Positions 7,498 to 16,231 of a stretch of 64,000 nucleotides of DNA are shown here, one piece after another. Origin of the DNA: Marinirhabdus gelatinilytica (GTDB taxonomy: Bacteria; Bacteroidota; Bacteroidia; Flavobacteriales; Flavobacteriaceae); contig NZ_QRAO01000002.1 of the NCBI RefSeq assembly GCF_003353425.1, forward strand, positions 170,400 through 234,399, read 5' to 3'. Both the position numbers and the translations under genes were made by a program. How positions within the stretch are numbered: the first letter of the stretch is position 1; every line of letters begins with the position of its first letter. The notes below the pieces were generated by a model that did no database searches, was not told the origin of the DNA, and was given only the letters and a program-made list of their open reading frames with translations.

Positions 7498-9879
7498 TTA
7501 AGTGTCTTCATTTTCGTTGTCTAAATGTTGGCTTAAAGCTTCAATAGTGGGAACGAGCACCTGTCTTGCCTTACTGCCTTCAAAAGGGCCCACAATCCCT
7601 GCGGCTTCCAATTGGTCTATGATGCGGCCTGCACGGTTGTAACCTAGCTTCAATTTCCTTTGTAATAATGAAGCCGATCCTTGTTGTGCGATTACCAAAA
7701 CTTCGGCAGCATCGCGAAACAGTTTATCACGTTCCTCCACATTATTATCAAGAGTTGTGCCACCTTCTTCACCAACGTATTCTGGTAGCATGTGTGCATC
7801 TGGATATGCCTTTTGGCTTCCTATAAAATCTGTGATATCTGCAACTTCGGGGGTGTCTACAAAAGCACATTGTAAACGTGTGAGGTCGTTACCCTGTGTA
7901 AAGAGCATATCTCCACGCCCAATGAGCTGGTCCGCCCCGCCGGAGTCCAAAATTGTTCTGGAATCTATCTTACTGGTTACCCTAAAAGCAATCCTTGCAG
8001 GGAAGTTAGCTTTAATGATACCCGTAATAACGTTTACCGATGGTCGCTGCGTAGCAACAATCAAATGTATACCAATGGCACGTGCCAATTGCGCCAATCG
8101 TGCGATGGGTGTTTCTACTTCCTTGCCGGCGGTCATAATCAAATCGGCAAACTCATCTATCACCAATACTATGTAGGGTAGGAATTTATGCCCATCGTTC
8201 GGGTTCAGTTTTCGATTCTTAAATTTCTTATTGTATTCTTTTATGTTACGGCACATCGCGTCCTTGAGCAGGTCGTAACGCTCGTCCATTTCAATGCACA
8301 ACGAGTTGAGTGTATTTATTACCTTGTTAGTATCGGTAATGATAGCTTCTTCGGTATCGGGCAGTTTGGCCAAGTAGTGTCTTTCAATTTTATTGAAAAG
8401 CGTGAGTTCTACTTTTTTAGGATCTACCAGGACAAACTTCACCTCGGCAGGATGTTTTTTGTACAGAAGCGAAGTAAGGATGGCATTGAGCCCAACCGAT
8501 TTACCCTGTCCCGTGGCTCCGGCCATCAAGAGGTGGGGCATCTTGGCAAGATCTACCACAAAGGTTTCGTTGCTAATGGTTTTTCCAAGGGTGAGGGGTA
8601 GTTCCATTTCGGCATTCTGAAACTTTGGCGATGCAATGGCAGAGCGCATGGAAACAATTTTCGGGTTTTTATTGGGCACCTCGATACCTATGGTGCCTCG
8701 CCCGGGAATAGGTGCAATGATACGTATGCCCAATGCCGAAAGCGATAGTGCGATATCATCTTCCAAATTTTTGATCTTTGAAATACGGACACCAGCTTCG
8801 GGCACAATCTCGTAGAGCGTTACCGTAGGACCTATAGTAGCTTTGATGTTCGAGATACCTATTTTATAGTTCTGGAGCGTCTCTACGATGCGGTTCTTGT
8901 TTTCTTCCAGCTCTTCTTGGTTTATGGTAATGCTCTTTCCTGCGGTGTAATCCTTGAGCAGTTCTATGGTGGGGAATTTGTAATTGCTCAGCTCCAGTGT
9001 GGGGTCGAACTGCCCGAAATCCTCCACTAGCTTTTTGCTCAGGTTTTCCTCTACTTCGTCTTCTTCGGCGGCGGCCTCTACCTCCATAGCCACATCGCTA
9101 TCTGGGGCTATGTCTTTTTGTATTTCGGTTTTTAGGACGGGTTCTTCAATTTTTTCTTCAGGAGGCGTCACTATTTCCATTTCTGAAGTAGAGGAGGTAG
9201 CTTTTTGGTCTTCAACTAAATTTTCAACCACGTCTTTCTCATAATCTGTTTGGTCTATTGTTTCAGCATTGAAATCTTCTTTTATGCCTTTTTTCGTATT
9301 CTGAAATACTGCTGAAACTTTCTCAGGTGTAATTTTTAAGCGAATCACAAAATAGACAATAGCGAGGAACGTCATCACCAAAATGGCTCCTGTGAGCCCA
9401 AGGTAATCCTGGAGCAAGTCGTTAATCTCAAACCCTATGGTGCCGCTTGCTATTGTTGACGTTCCAGTAAAGAAACCGAAGAACACAGCAATCCATATCA
9501 TTACCAATATCCCCCAAAACCAAAAGCGTTGCAATTGTTTTTTTGCATAGTCCAAAAAGTAATAAACGCCTGTAAGGGTAATTAGGAAGGCGAGGATAAA
9601 AGAAGCAACACCAAAGCCTTGGTACACAAAAAAGTGGGCCACGTTGCTGCCAAATTTATTGAGCCAGTTTTTGGTCTCAGCTTCACGGTCCAGAATGCCA
9701 ATATCGCTTTGGTCTGCTTGCCAGGTGAGAAAATAGGAGGCAAACGAAATAATGAGCGCCAAGCCAAGGAGGGTTAAAAAACTTCCCAGTACTATTTTTT
9801 GCTGTTTGGAAAGCGTAAAGGATATTTTTTTACGCGTGGTGGCAGATTTTTTGTTGGTCTTTTTTTTCTTTTTGGCCAT
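7498..9879 (-). CDS. ftsK: DNA translocase FtsK
   Basis: The membrane-anchored ATPase that pumps chromosomal DNA through the closing septum. It has a Lys-rich start (MAKKKKKTNKKS), four N-terminal membrane helices (about residues 25-185), an acidic linker (about 200-300), and the RecA-like motor with Walker A GATGQGKSVG and Walker B ending VLVIDEFADL. The C-terminal winged-helix gamma domain (RKLKLGYNRAGRIIDQLEAAG) recognises KOPS-type sites. A longer reading with a TTG at 9909 exists, but the ATG at 9879 is preferred because the promoter-like element at 9899-9906 would lie inside the longer form. It heads the ftsK-lolA-lptF/G block. Confidence 0.97.
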   Translation of the reverse strand: MAKKKKKTNKKSATTRKKISFTLSKQQKIVLGSFLTLLGLALIISFASYFLTWQADQSDIGILDREAETKNWLNKFGSNVAHFFVYQGFGVASFILAFLITLTGVYYFLDYAKKQLQRFWFWGILVMIWIAVFFGFFTGTSTIASGTIGFEINDLLQDYLGLTGAILVMTFLAIVYFVIRLKITPEKVSAVFQNTKKGIKEDFNAETIDQTDYEKDVVENLVEDQKATSSTSEMEIVTPPEEKIEEPVLKTEIQKDIAPDSDVAMEVEAAAEEDEVEENLSKKLVEDFGQFDPTLELSNYKFPTIELLKDYTAGKSITINQEELEENKNRIVETLQNYKIGISNIKATIGPTVTLYEIVPEAGVRISKIKNLEDDIALSLSALGIRIIAPIPGRGTIGIEVPNKNPKIVSMRSAIASPKFQNAEMELPLTLGKTISNETFVVDLAKMPHLLMAGATGQGKSVGLNAILTSLLYKKHPAEVKFVLVDPKKVELTLFNKIERHYLAKLPDTEEAIITDTNKVINTLNSLCIEMDERYDLLKDAMCRNIKEYNKKFKNRKLNPNDGHKFLPYIVLVIDEFADLIMTAGKEVETPIARLAQLARAIGIHLIVATQRPSVNVITGIIKANFPARIAFRVTSKIDSRTILDSGGADQLIGRGDMLFTQGNDLTRLQCAFVDTPEVADITDFIGSQKAYPDAHMLPEYVGEEGGTTLDNNVEERDKLFRDAAEVLVIAQQGSASLLQRKLKLGYNRAGRIIDQLEAAGIVGPFEGSKARQVLVPTIEALSQHLDNENEDT

Positions 9880-9898
9880 AAATGCTAGTGTCGTTGTG

Positions 9899-9906
9899 CA
9901 AAAATA
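9899..9906 (-). promoter_or_regulatory. Candidate -7 element TATTTTTG for ftsK
   Basis: On the minus strand this reads TATTTTTG, an exact fit to the Bacteroidota -7 consensus TAnnTTTG, 20 bp before the ftsK ATG. No clear -33 TTG at the usual spacing, so support is moderate. Confidence 0.5.
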
Positions 9907-9971
9907 CAACGTTACAAACTACATAAAAATTTTGGAAAGGGTAAATTGATAGGGTTCAAAATTTACACAAG

Positions 9972-10418
9972 TTATTCAATGGCTATACCTACGTGATCGC
10001 TAGTATAGGTATGGAACTTTTGGGCAATATTGCTCGAGGTGTACGTTGTGGTATCTCCGTTTTTAATAATATGTAGGTATTCCAGGTTTTCACTCAGTAT
10101 CTCTCCATCGTATTTCAAACTGAAATTTACATCTACTCCCACCCACAACGCTTGTTTGGGGATTAGTGTTGCATGCAGGGTTAGAGAGTCTCTTTTGGTG
10201 ATGGCTTGCGGGTTGGCAATTTCGTTCTTTACTTTTTTATAATTTTTGAACTTGAACAATTTTGGCGCCGTTACAAAAGGCTTGTCCAATTGGGTTCTCT
10301 TGGTTTTATATACTATTTGAAGTGTATCTTCGGAATTATTATAAATGTAAAACTGTGTAAGGTACGAACAGCTGGAGAGGCAATATGAGATACTACATAT
10401 AATAATCCATTTTTTCAT
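9972..10418 (-). CDS. Small lipoprotein, unknown function
   Basis: A 148-residue protein with a lipoprotein signal ending in LSSC (Cys17), then a beta-rich domain of about 130 residues. There are no catalytic motifs. Polar, Thr-rich strands (GDTTTYTSSN) suggest a surface or periplasmic beta-sandwich. It lies between ftsK and the membrane protein gene at 10504, 85 bp after the latter on the same strand, so it may be the tail of the VWA-protein operon or an independent unit. No family recognised. Confidence 0.7.
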   Translation of the reverse strand: MKKWIIICSISYCLSSCSYLTQFYIYNNSEDTLQIVYKTKRTQLDKPFVTAPKLFKFKNYKKVKNEIANPQAITKRDSLTLHATLIPKQALWVGVDVNFSLKYDGEILSENLEYLHIIKNGDTTTYTSSNIAQKFHTYTSDHVGIAIE

Positions 10419-10503
10419 GTACGTTGTTTTTTGTAGTGCTATTGCTGAAATGTACTAAATTTAAAACTTTTAGTAAGTCTCGATATAGGGCTTAGCCTCC
10501 TTT

Positions 10504-11499
10504 TCAGCTTAAAAAAGAAAAGGAAATGAGCAATTTACCATCGCTTTTCCAGCGAATCCACCCTGTGTCCAGTGTCGTAAAGGTTTTATCGGTCAACAAT
10601 ACGAGCATCCATTCGCCCTGTACTAACAAGGGTTTTAAAAAGGCGTGGGATGTACTCGTTTGGCTAGCATGGTCCAAAGGTTTTATTTTAATGGGTTGTG
10701 GATGTTCGGCTAACATTTCAATTGTGTTGACGGACAATAAAAATTCTGGCCAATAAAGGATTTCCCCATCATTTTTGTTCAAGTAGGCAATCTGGCCATT
10801 TTGTTTGTTCACTTCTACTTTTACAAAATCGTATCCTATCCCCAATGCTTTAAAATGAAAGATACCGTAGTCCAGTTTCATATGTTCTGGCAAAAGGTAG
10901 GGAGGGGCGTAGGTACTGGTGAAATCGCCATTTTGGTTTTTTCTTAAAACCAAGCTGTCCTGGGGCAGATGGTCAACAACTCCTTTTTCCAAATTTATAC
11001 CTCCATAAAAATAGAGTGTGGGATACTCATGAAAATTGGGCTTAAAAAAGCCAATTCCCAAGTCTTCTTGTCCTGAAGTTTCAGCAATACCCTTTTCATT
11101 CTTTATTGGAACGGTCATCTTTAAATGTGCTGAAATGGGTTCTGCAATTTCAGTAGGGGTTTTGTTCTTATTCTGGTATGGCGCGTTTTTTTCTTCCTGT
11201 ATGGAGTCCCGTTGCCTGAATTGGTAATGTTTGTACCCCCAAGTGGCAAGAATCAAAATCAACAATACCCAATTTATGATCTTGATTTTTGAAATTTCCA
11301 AAAAGTGTGCAATAAAAAAAGAAGCTACAAAAGCTACTCCGCCAAAAATAATACCGTAGCCCAAAACAATGGCGCCCCCCGCTAATCCTTCCCCCTTGCC
11401 GGCACCTACATACCCTGCGTAGTATAGCCCGATAATAAAAAAAGCAAGTAACATTAAAACGTAAAATCCAATACGGGCGGGTTTAAAGAAGTTTTTCAT
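10504..11499 (-). CDS. Membrane protein with soluble domain paralogous to its neighbour
   Basis: About 331 residues. Three N-terminal hydrophobic helices (about residues 10-95 of the ATG form) precede a soluble domain of about 200 residues. That domain is paralogous to the whole next-gene product: both share a GxGFFxP start, LYFYGG or LYLYGN, KLDYGxF, a strand near GxDYxxV, and a C-terminal GWIRWKxDGKxLI. A TTG at 11517 would add six residues and overlap the upstream gene by 8 bp; the ATG at 11499 leaves a 10-bp gap. Function is unknown; the shared domain probably has the same role in two locations, membrane-bound here and secreted in the neighbour. Confidence 0.7.
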   Translation of the reverse strand: MKNFFKPARIGFYVLMLLAFFIIGLYYAGYVGAGKGEGLAGGAIVLGYGIIFGGVAFVASFFIAHFLEISKIKIINWVLLILILATWGYKHYQFRQRDSIQEEKNAPYQNKNKTPTEIAEPISAHLKMTVPIKNEKGIAETSGQEDLGIGFFKPNFHEYPTLYFYGGINLEKGVVDHLPQDSLVLRKNQNGDFTSTYAPPYLLPEHMKLDYGIFHFKALGIGYDFVKVEVNKQNGQIAYLNKNDGEILYWPEFLLSVNTIEMLAEHPQPIKIKPLDHASQTSTSHAFLKPLLVQGEWMLVLLTDKTFTTLDTGWIRWKSDGKLLISFSFLS

Positions 11500-11509
11500 G
11501 GCAACAGGT

Positions 11510-12139
11510 TTAAGCAAATAAGTTATAATGTATCAAGATTTTTCCGTCTTTTTTCCAACGTATCCACCCTTTTCCTTTTACGGTGTTGTAGTTGTCATCC
11601 AAAATTTCAACCTCCATCCAATCTCCCATAATGTAGCGGGGTTTAAAATTTCCCGGAGCAACCACGCGGCCAGCCGATTTTATCATAGGATCGTCAAAGA
11701 CTTTTTGGTTCTTGTCTTTAAATTCTACTGAGTGGCAATTCAGGAAAAACTCACCCCAGCCCATAAAACTCCCTTGCCATGCGCTAACATAGACGGTCTC
11801 GTTAGTTTCTTCGTTTATGATGATTTCGTGGTAATCCCGTCCTAATCGTTTCACCCTAAGTATAAACAATCCATAATCCAGTTTTTCGTGGAAAGGACGG
11901 AAATTCTTTGGGGCATACCCAATAGCGTCCACGTGGTTAGCATAACGCTTGCTGAATGTAATGCTATCCAAGACCTTTCGGTTTACGCCATCTTTGTTAA
12001 AGTTACCGTAGAGGTACAGGGTTTCCACCACATCGGTCTTTGGGGAGAAAAAACCTTCGCCCATTTGGTTTTGGGCAAAAGCAGGAATGCACTCCAGGAA
12101 AAAACAAAGGCAACTAAGCTGTAAGATTCTAAGGTACAT
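11510..12139 (-). CDS. Secreted protein paralogous to the downstream membrane protein
   Basis: A 209-residue protein with an N-terminal signal peptide (LQLSCLCFFLECIPAFAQ) and a mature domain homologous to the C-terminal domain of the next gene's product, ending in the shared GWIRWKKDGKILIHY. No recognised family and no catalytic signature; the repeated Trp-Gly pattern near the end resembles a beta-barrel closing strand. It starts only 2 bp after the VWA-protein stop codon, so it is almost certainly co-transcribed with it and under the ACCC-N4-GGGT promoter upstream of that gene. Confidence 0.7.
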   Translation of the reverse strand: MYLRILQLSCLCFFLECIPAFAQNQMGEGFFSPKTDVVETLYLYGNFNKDGVNRKVLDSITFSKRYANHVDAIGYAPKNFRPFHEKLDYGLFILRVKRLGRDYHEIIINEETNETVYVSAWQGSFMGWGEFFLNCHSVEFKDKNQKVFDDPMIKSAGRVVAPGNFKPRYIMGDWMEVEILDDNYNTVKGKGWIRWKKDGKILIHYNLFA

Positions 12140-12141
12140 AA

Positions 12142-13551
12142 TTATTTTACTTCAGCAGTTTTGGTGAGGGTTTTGCCTTCTTTAACTTCTATGGTAAATG
12201 TTACGCCCTTTGCGGTTTTGTTATATGCGTTGGGCTCCCAAAAGGAAACTTCATACGTTCCCGGGTTCAGCAACAATTCTAAATTTCTTTTTCGCGTTCT
12301 AAAAGCATAAACGCTTTTCCCTGTTGAAACTTCTTTAATATCAATGTGCGCATCGAAAGGTTGTTCTTGATATGTAGCACCCAGAATGGCTGTACCCGTT
12401 TTAAAGTTGTGCGAAACTTCGGTCACTTCGCCATTACCTACTGCTACGTTTTCAATCACATATTCTTTTTCAAGACCGTGGATGTCCCTGGCGATAACGG
12501 TTACATTGTAGGTGCCAGCATCAATTTGTAATTCCTTTGGTTTGCCGTAAGTTCTGCTACCAGCCACAAGTTTTCCGTCCGGGGTTGCGATGCGAACCTG
12601 ACTGTCCCATAGCGTACCGTTGTTAAAAACGGAAACGTTCAATTTTGCCCCGTCCAGGCTCACGGTCTTGTAGGTTACTTCCTCATTCAAGGTTTTTACG
12701 CCCTTAATTACAATGGGAGAAATACTATTAAAACCGTGTTGCTTGACCTCCAGATCATAGGTTGCCTGTGGGAGGTAGAGATAGGTGGTGTCCTTATAGG
12801 TACGGCCAGCATCGGCTTTATTTTTTGTTCCGCTCAAGTATGCCTGTACATCTGCATCTAATGGTTTTCCATCCTTTAGCACGAACACACCAAGATTTCC
12901 TGCGGGTTTATCAACGGTTTGTACGGCAACATCGGTCATGGCATCGCTCAATCCACCAGCATCTGCTGCGTCGTAATAATTCCCGTCTCCTGCTTTTGCG
13001 GCGCATTTCAATTGGGATGTTTCTCCTTCCTTTAAACCGAAACCAACAATGTGCAGTTTAAAATCGATCCCCTCTTTTTTGGCTGCTGAAACTACCTTGC
13101 AAATGTCCCCGTCACAGGACTCAATACCATCGGTAATTAATACAATGGTAGCTTTTTCCTTTCTAGTACGCAGTTGCCCAATCACTTTTTCGGCGGAATG
13201 TGCCAAGGGTGTCTTTCCCAGGGGTTTAATAGCTTTCACTGCTGAAGAAACTTTCACTTTTGAAGTATTGGTAAGCGGAAGTAACGTTTCCACATCACGG
13301 CAATCTCCCTTTTTACGGTGGCCATAAGCAACCAAACCAATTTGTTGGTTTTCAGCAAAATTGTTGATGGACGTAGAAAGCACCGAAGATGCTATCTCCA
13401 TCTTGGTCTTGCCTTCCATCTGGCCCCACATAGAGCCACTGGCATCGTAAACGAAAATAATGGGCGAGGGGACTTCCGGTGCTTGCCTGGACTGTGCAAA
13501 CAGGGTCTTTGCTACTACACACAAGCAGAGGGTTATGAGTAAGTTCTTCAT
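12142..13551 (-). CDS. Secreted von Willebrand factor A-domain protein
   Basis: A signal peptide (LLITLCLCVVAKTLFAQ) leads to a VWA domain (about residues 28-215) with an intact MIDAS metal site: DASGS, a conserved Thr in GKTPLAHS and the Asp of LITDGIESCDG. VWA domains bind protein or matrix partners through a divalent cation. Residues 220-469 form three or four beta-sandwich repeats, each carrying a PxGTYxVxV-like motif (IDAGTYNVTV, LNPGTYEVSF). It is probably exported to the cell surface or periplasm. Four Cys in the VWA domain may form disulphides. It is the first gene of the 13551-10504 unit and has a well-formed promoter with an activator-like dyad. Confidence 0.88.
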   Translation of the reverse strand: MKNLLITLCLCVVAKTLFAQSRQAPEVPSPIIFVYDASGSMWGQMEGKTKMEIASSVLSTSINNFAENQQIGLVAYGHRKKGDCRDVETLLPLTNTSKVKVSSAVKAIKPLGKTPLAHSAEKVIGQLRTRKEKATIVLITDGIESCDGDICKVVSAAKKEGIDFKLHIVGFGLKEGETSQLKCAAKAGDGNYYDAADAGGLSDAMTDVAVQTVDKPAGNLGVFVLKDGKPLDADVQAYLSGTKNKADAGRTYKDTTYLYLPQATYDLEVKQHGFNSISPIVIKGVKTLNEEVTYKTVSLDGAKLNVSVFNNGTLWDSQVRIATPDGKLVAGSRTYGKPKELQIDAGTYNVTVIARDIHGLEKEYVIENVAVGNGEVTEVSHNFKTGTAILGATYQEQPFDAHIDIKEVSTGKSVYAFRTRKRNLELLLNPGTYEVSFWEPNAYNKTAKGVTFTIEVKEGKTLTKTAEVK

Positions 13552-13614
13552 AGTTGAAAATAGTTGTTGGTTAGAATGCCGAAACGAAAGTTACGACAAA
13601 AAAATAATTAGGAA

Positions 13615-13659
13615 TAAACTTACAACCAATGAGTTAGGGTGTCAATTACCCGTTTGGGT
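13615..13659 (-). promoter_or_regulatory. Promoter of VWA operon with ACCC-N4-GGGT box
   Basis: Reading on the minus strand: dyad ACCCAAACGGGT (13648-13659), AATTGACA containing the -33 TTG, 17 bp, then TAAGTTTA (13615-13622), one mismatch from TAnnTTTG. The same box, the same 8-bp link and the same 17-bp spacer recur before the OmpA-protein gene, the Reg_prop kinase and its response regulator. The dyad touching the -33 element fits an activator site. Confidence 0.75.
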
Positions 13660-13832
13660 GGTTTTTTAGTAGGTAGTTTTTAGTGGGTAGTACGCAACTG
13701 AAGTTGTTGGTAGGATACGGGCTGTTTCGCTCGCCCATTTCGTTTAGTAGTTTAATCCAATTAAAAGAGGTCAACGCTATTTAGGCGCGGACAATAGATA
13801 AAATTTGAAGCTTGGAACCTAAAACCTTGAAT

Positions 13833-14192
13833 TTAAAACTTAGGTATATAGATAATACAGCCAACAATTATCGCTATTCCAGCGGCAAAGAAAACAGCTC
13901 CTGCGGCTACATCTTTTATATAACCTATTTTATTGTGAAAATCGGGATGGACAAAGTTGGCAATCTCTTCGGCAGCGGTGTTAAGTCCCTCAACACTTAA
14001 AACAAGCCCTATGGCAAGCATCTGTGCGAGCCATTCGGTCGCTGAAATTTCAAAGTAGAATCCAGCACCAATCATAATGAGTGCAATAACAAACTGTACC
14101 TGTATGCTCGCTTCATTCTTGATGAGCATATAAGCTCCTTTTGTAGCATATTTAAAGCCTTTAATGCGTTTGCCTAAAAATGTATTCCACAT
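13833..14192 (-). CDS. dgkA: Diacylglycerol/undecaprenol kinase family (DgkA)
   Basis: A 119-residue integral membrane kinase that phosphorylates a lipid alcohol, diacylglycerol or undecaprenol, for lipid recycling. It has three membrane helices and the family signature EGLNTAAEEIANF followed by KIGYIKDVAAGAV, in which the Glu residues and Asn coordinate Mg-ATP. Length matches the family. The start overlaps the tpx stop by one base (TAATG), so the two are translationally coupled. In Bacteroidota the substrate preference is uncertain; many such homologues favour undecaprenol. It lies downstream of tpx, and the 281-bp gap beyond contains the VWA-operon promoter. Confidence 0.93.
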   Translation of the reverse strand: MWNTFLGKRIKGFKYATKGAYMLIKNEASIQVQFVIALIMIGAGFYFEISATEWLAQMLAIGLVLSVEGLNTAAEEIANFVHPDFHNKIGYIKDVAAGAVFFAAGIAIIVGCIIYIPKF

Positions 14193-14692
14193 TACTGTAA
14201 AGCGTTAAGTGCATCTTGGTAGTTGGGTTCTTGTCCAATTTCAGGAACCTGCTCCGTATGCAATATCGTATTGTCCTTATCAAGTACTATCACAACACGG
14301 GAGTGCAGTCCCTCAAAAGCACCGTTGCTTATCTCGAGACCATTTTCCTTACCAAAACTACCCTGTTTAAAATCACTCAACATTTCAACATTTTCCAATC
14401 CTTCTGAAGCACAAAAACGTGCCTGCGCAAAAGGTAGGTCGCGTGAAATGCAGAGCACCTTTGTATTCTCTAATCGTGAGGCTTCTTCATTAAATTTTCG
14501 TGCCGAAGTTGCACAAACGCCCGTATCCACACTGGGAAAAATATTCAGCACTTTTCGGTAGCCATCATAATCGTGTAGGTTTTTTGTAGAGAGATCGCTA
14601 GCGGTCAAAATGAAATTTGAAAGTTTCGACCCGTTCTCTGGTAGCTTTCCAGATGTTTCGGTGGGAGTGCCCCCTAAGGTAATTTGTGCCAT
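14192..14692 (-). CDS. tpx: Thiol peroxidase Tpx
   Basis: A 166-residue atypical 2-Cys peroxiredoxin that reduces lipid and hydrogen peroxides with thioredoxin. It carries the peroxidatic Cys in PSVDTGVCATSARKF and the resolving Cys in ARFCASEGLEN, at the spacing typical of Tpx. There is no signal peptide, so it is cytosolic despite periplasmic Tpx in some proteobacteria. It is the first gene of a tpx-dgkA pair and is divergent from the OmpA-protein gene; the 198-bp gap carries the OmpA promoter, so any tpx promoter must share it. Confidence 0.95.
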   Translation of the reverse strand: MAQITLGGTPTETSGKLPENGSKLSNFILTASDLSTKNLHDYDGYRKVLNIFPSVDTGVCATSARKFNEEASRLENTKVLCISRDLPFAQARFCASEGLENVEMLSDFKQGSFGKENGLEISNGAFEGLHSRVVIVLDKDNTILHTEQVPEIGQEPNYQDALNALQ

Positions 14693-14810
14693 GGTGGTTC
14701 TGTTTTAAGCTATAAAAATAGGCATTCAGGATAAAAGGTGGTGGTAAAGCTTTCATAAAACTGAAGGATGCACTTCAGTATACCAATACATTTTCTACCA
14801 TTACAAAATC

Positions 14811-14855
14811 ACCCAACTGGGTAATTGACAGGTAGTTAGGTTCCCGATAGCTTTG
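14811..14855 (+). promoter_or_regulatory. Promoter of OmpA-protein gene with ACCC-N4-GGGT box
   Basis: Dyad ACCCAACTGGGT (14811-14822), then AATTGACA (TTG at 14825-14827), 17 bp, then TAGCTTTG (14848-14855), a perfect match to TAnnTTTG. The ATG follows 35 bp later. Box, link and spacer lengths are identical to the VWA promoter. This is the clearest of the four copies. Confidence 0.8.
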
Positions 14856-14890
14856 TAGACATTCAAAAACCAATATATAATCTCACTGAA

Positions 14891-16195
14891 ATGAAAAATC
14901 AAAACAACTTCTTAACAGTAATGGTTTGTGCCTTGTTTGTGCTTGGGGCAACGCAAGGTGTCGAGGCACAAATCTGGAAAAAAATAAAGAAAAAGGCCGA
15001 AAAAACCGTCGAGAGAAAGCTCGAGGATAAAACCCAAAAGGAGACCGAGAAAGCCATGGACACTATTTTAGGGAATGGACAGGGTGGTGGGGGATCGCAA
15101 TCTGGGGGTACTTCTTCTGGTGGTGGTTCCAGCGAAAGTGGAAACAGCGACGCTCCACCCACTACCGAAGCAGCCGAAATAAGCATGTATAAAAAAAGCG
15201 ATTGGGTAACTGGGGAAGATCTAATTCTTTATGATGATTTTGCCAATGACCCCGTGGGCGATTTTCCACAATTGTGGAATACCAATGGCTCAGGCGAATT
15301 GATCACACTAAGCGACAACCCAAAACAAAAATGGTTAAAGCTATATAATGACACTTGGTACGAGGCGGATCTGCCCGAAGAGCTACCCAAGGATTTTACC
15401 GTAGAGTTTGATCTGCGATCCTACAATATGAACGAAAAGGTTTCCCAAACGGCAGGTTTCTATGTGTATTTTGGCGATGGAAAAAAACCTCTGAAGATCG
15501 GTAGTCGTTGGGTGTATAGCTACCTGTCCCCATTTCCAAATTGGGTGAAGGAACAATATGTCAAATCCATCGATAATGAAGGAGCAGGGGAACTTACCAA
15601 CGGGCACGTAAAAAAAGATATACGCCAAGCATTTAAGGATGGGATGCACGTAGCCATTTCGGTAAAGGGAAAGCGCTACAGAATGTACGTGAACGGTGAA
15701 AAGTTTTTTGATGCACCTCGCGCTATCAATGATACCCAAAACTTCGGGGCTATACTTTTTGACACCTATGGTTTGGGCGATGACCAGGCCATTCTCATTA
15801 GCAATCTCCGCGTTGCTGAAGGATTGCCGGAACCCCGTGAAAAATTGTTCAAAACGGGAAGCTACTCCACCACAGCCATCACTTTTGATGTGGACAGCGA
15901 CCAACTAAAACCTGAAGCCTACGGAATATTAAAACAACTCGCCGATGCCATAAAGGCCGAGAAAGACAAAAATATTCTAATCGCGGGACATACAGATAGT
16001 GACGGTAGCAACGAGTATAATATGGATTTGAGCGCACGAAGGGCCACTGCCGTAAAAAATGCTTTGGTGACTGATTTTGGAGTGTCAGCAAGCAGATTGA
16101 CCACAAAGGGAAAAGGAGAAACCGAACCTGTTGCCTCCAACGATACTGCAATGAACAAGGCAAAGAACCGCAGAACAGAATTTATCCTCTTATAA
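14891..16195 (+). CDS. OmpA-domain outer-membrane/periplasmic protein
   Basis: A signal peptide (about residues 1-26) is followed by a basic amphipathic segment (KKIKKKAEKTVERKL), a Gly/Ser linker (about 68-90), a beta-rich LamG/concanavalin-like domain (about 110-310), and a C-terminal OmpA-like peptidoglycan-binding domain (about 325-434). The OmpA part shows ITFDVDSDQLKPEAYGIL, IAGHTDSDGSNEYNMDLSARRA and AKNRRTEFIL, including the Asp and Arg that bind diaminopimelate. It probably tethers the envelope to peptidoglycan. The gene sits behind a strong box promoter, and the downstream beta-helix gene follows after 36 bp, so the two likely form an operon. Confidence 0.88.
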   Translation: MKNQNNFLTVMVCALFVLGATQGVEAQIWKKIKKKAEKTVERKLEDKTQKETEKAMDTILGNGQGGGGSQSGGTSSGGGSSESGNSDAPPTTEAAEISMYKKSDWVTGEDLILYDDFANDPVGDFPQLWNTNGSGELITLSDNPKQKWLKLYNDTWYEADLPEELPKDFTVEFDLRSYNMNEKVSQTAGFYVYFGDGKKPLKIGSRWVYSYLSPFPNWVKEQYVKSIDNEGAGELTNGHVKKDIRQAFKDGMHVAISVKGKRYRMYVNGEKFFDAPRAINDTQNFGAILFDTYGLGDDQAILISNLRVAEGLPEPREKLFKTGSYSTTAITFDVDSDQLKPEAYGILKQLADAIKAEKDKNILIAGHTDSDGSNEYNMDLSARRATAVKNALVTDFGVSASRLTTKGKGETEPVASNDTAMNKAKNRRTEFILL

Positions 16196-16231
16196 CCTTT
16201 GAAAGAAAATGAATTTTAAAATATTACAATT

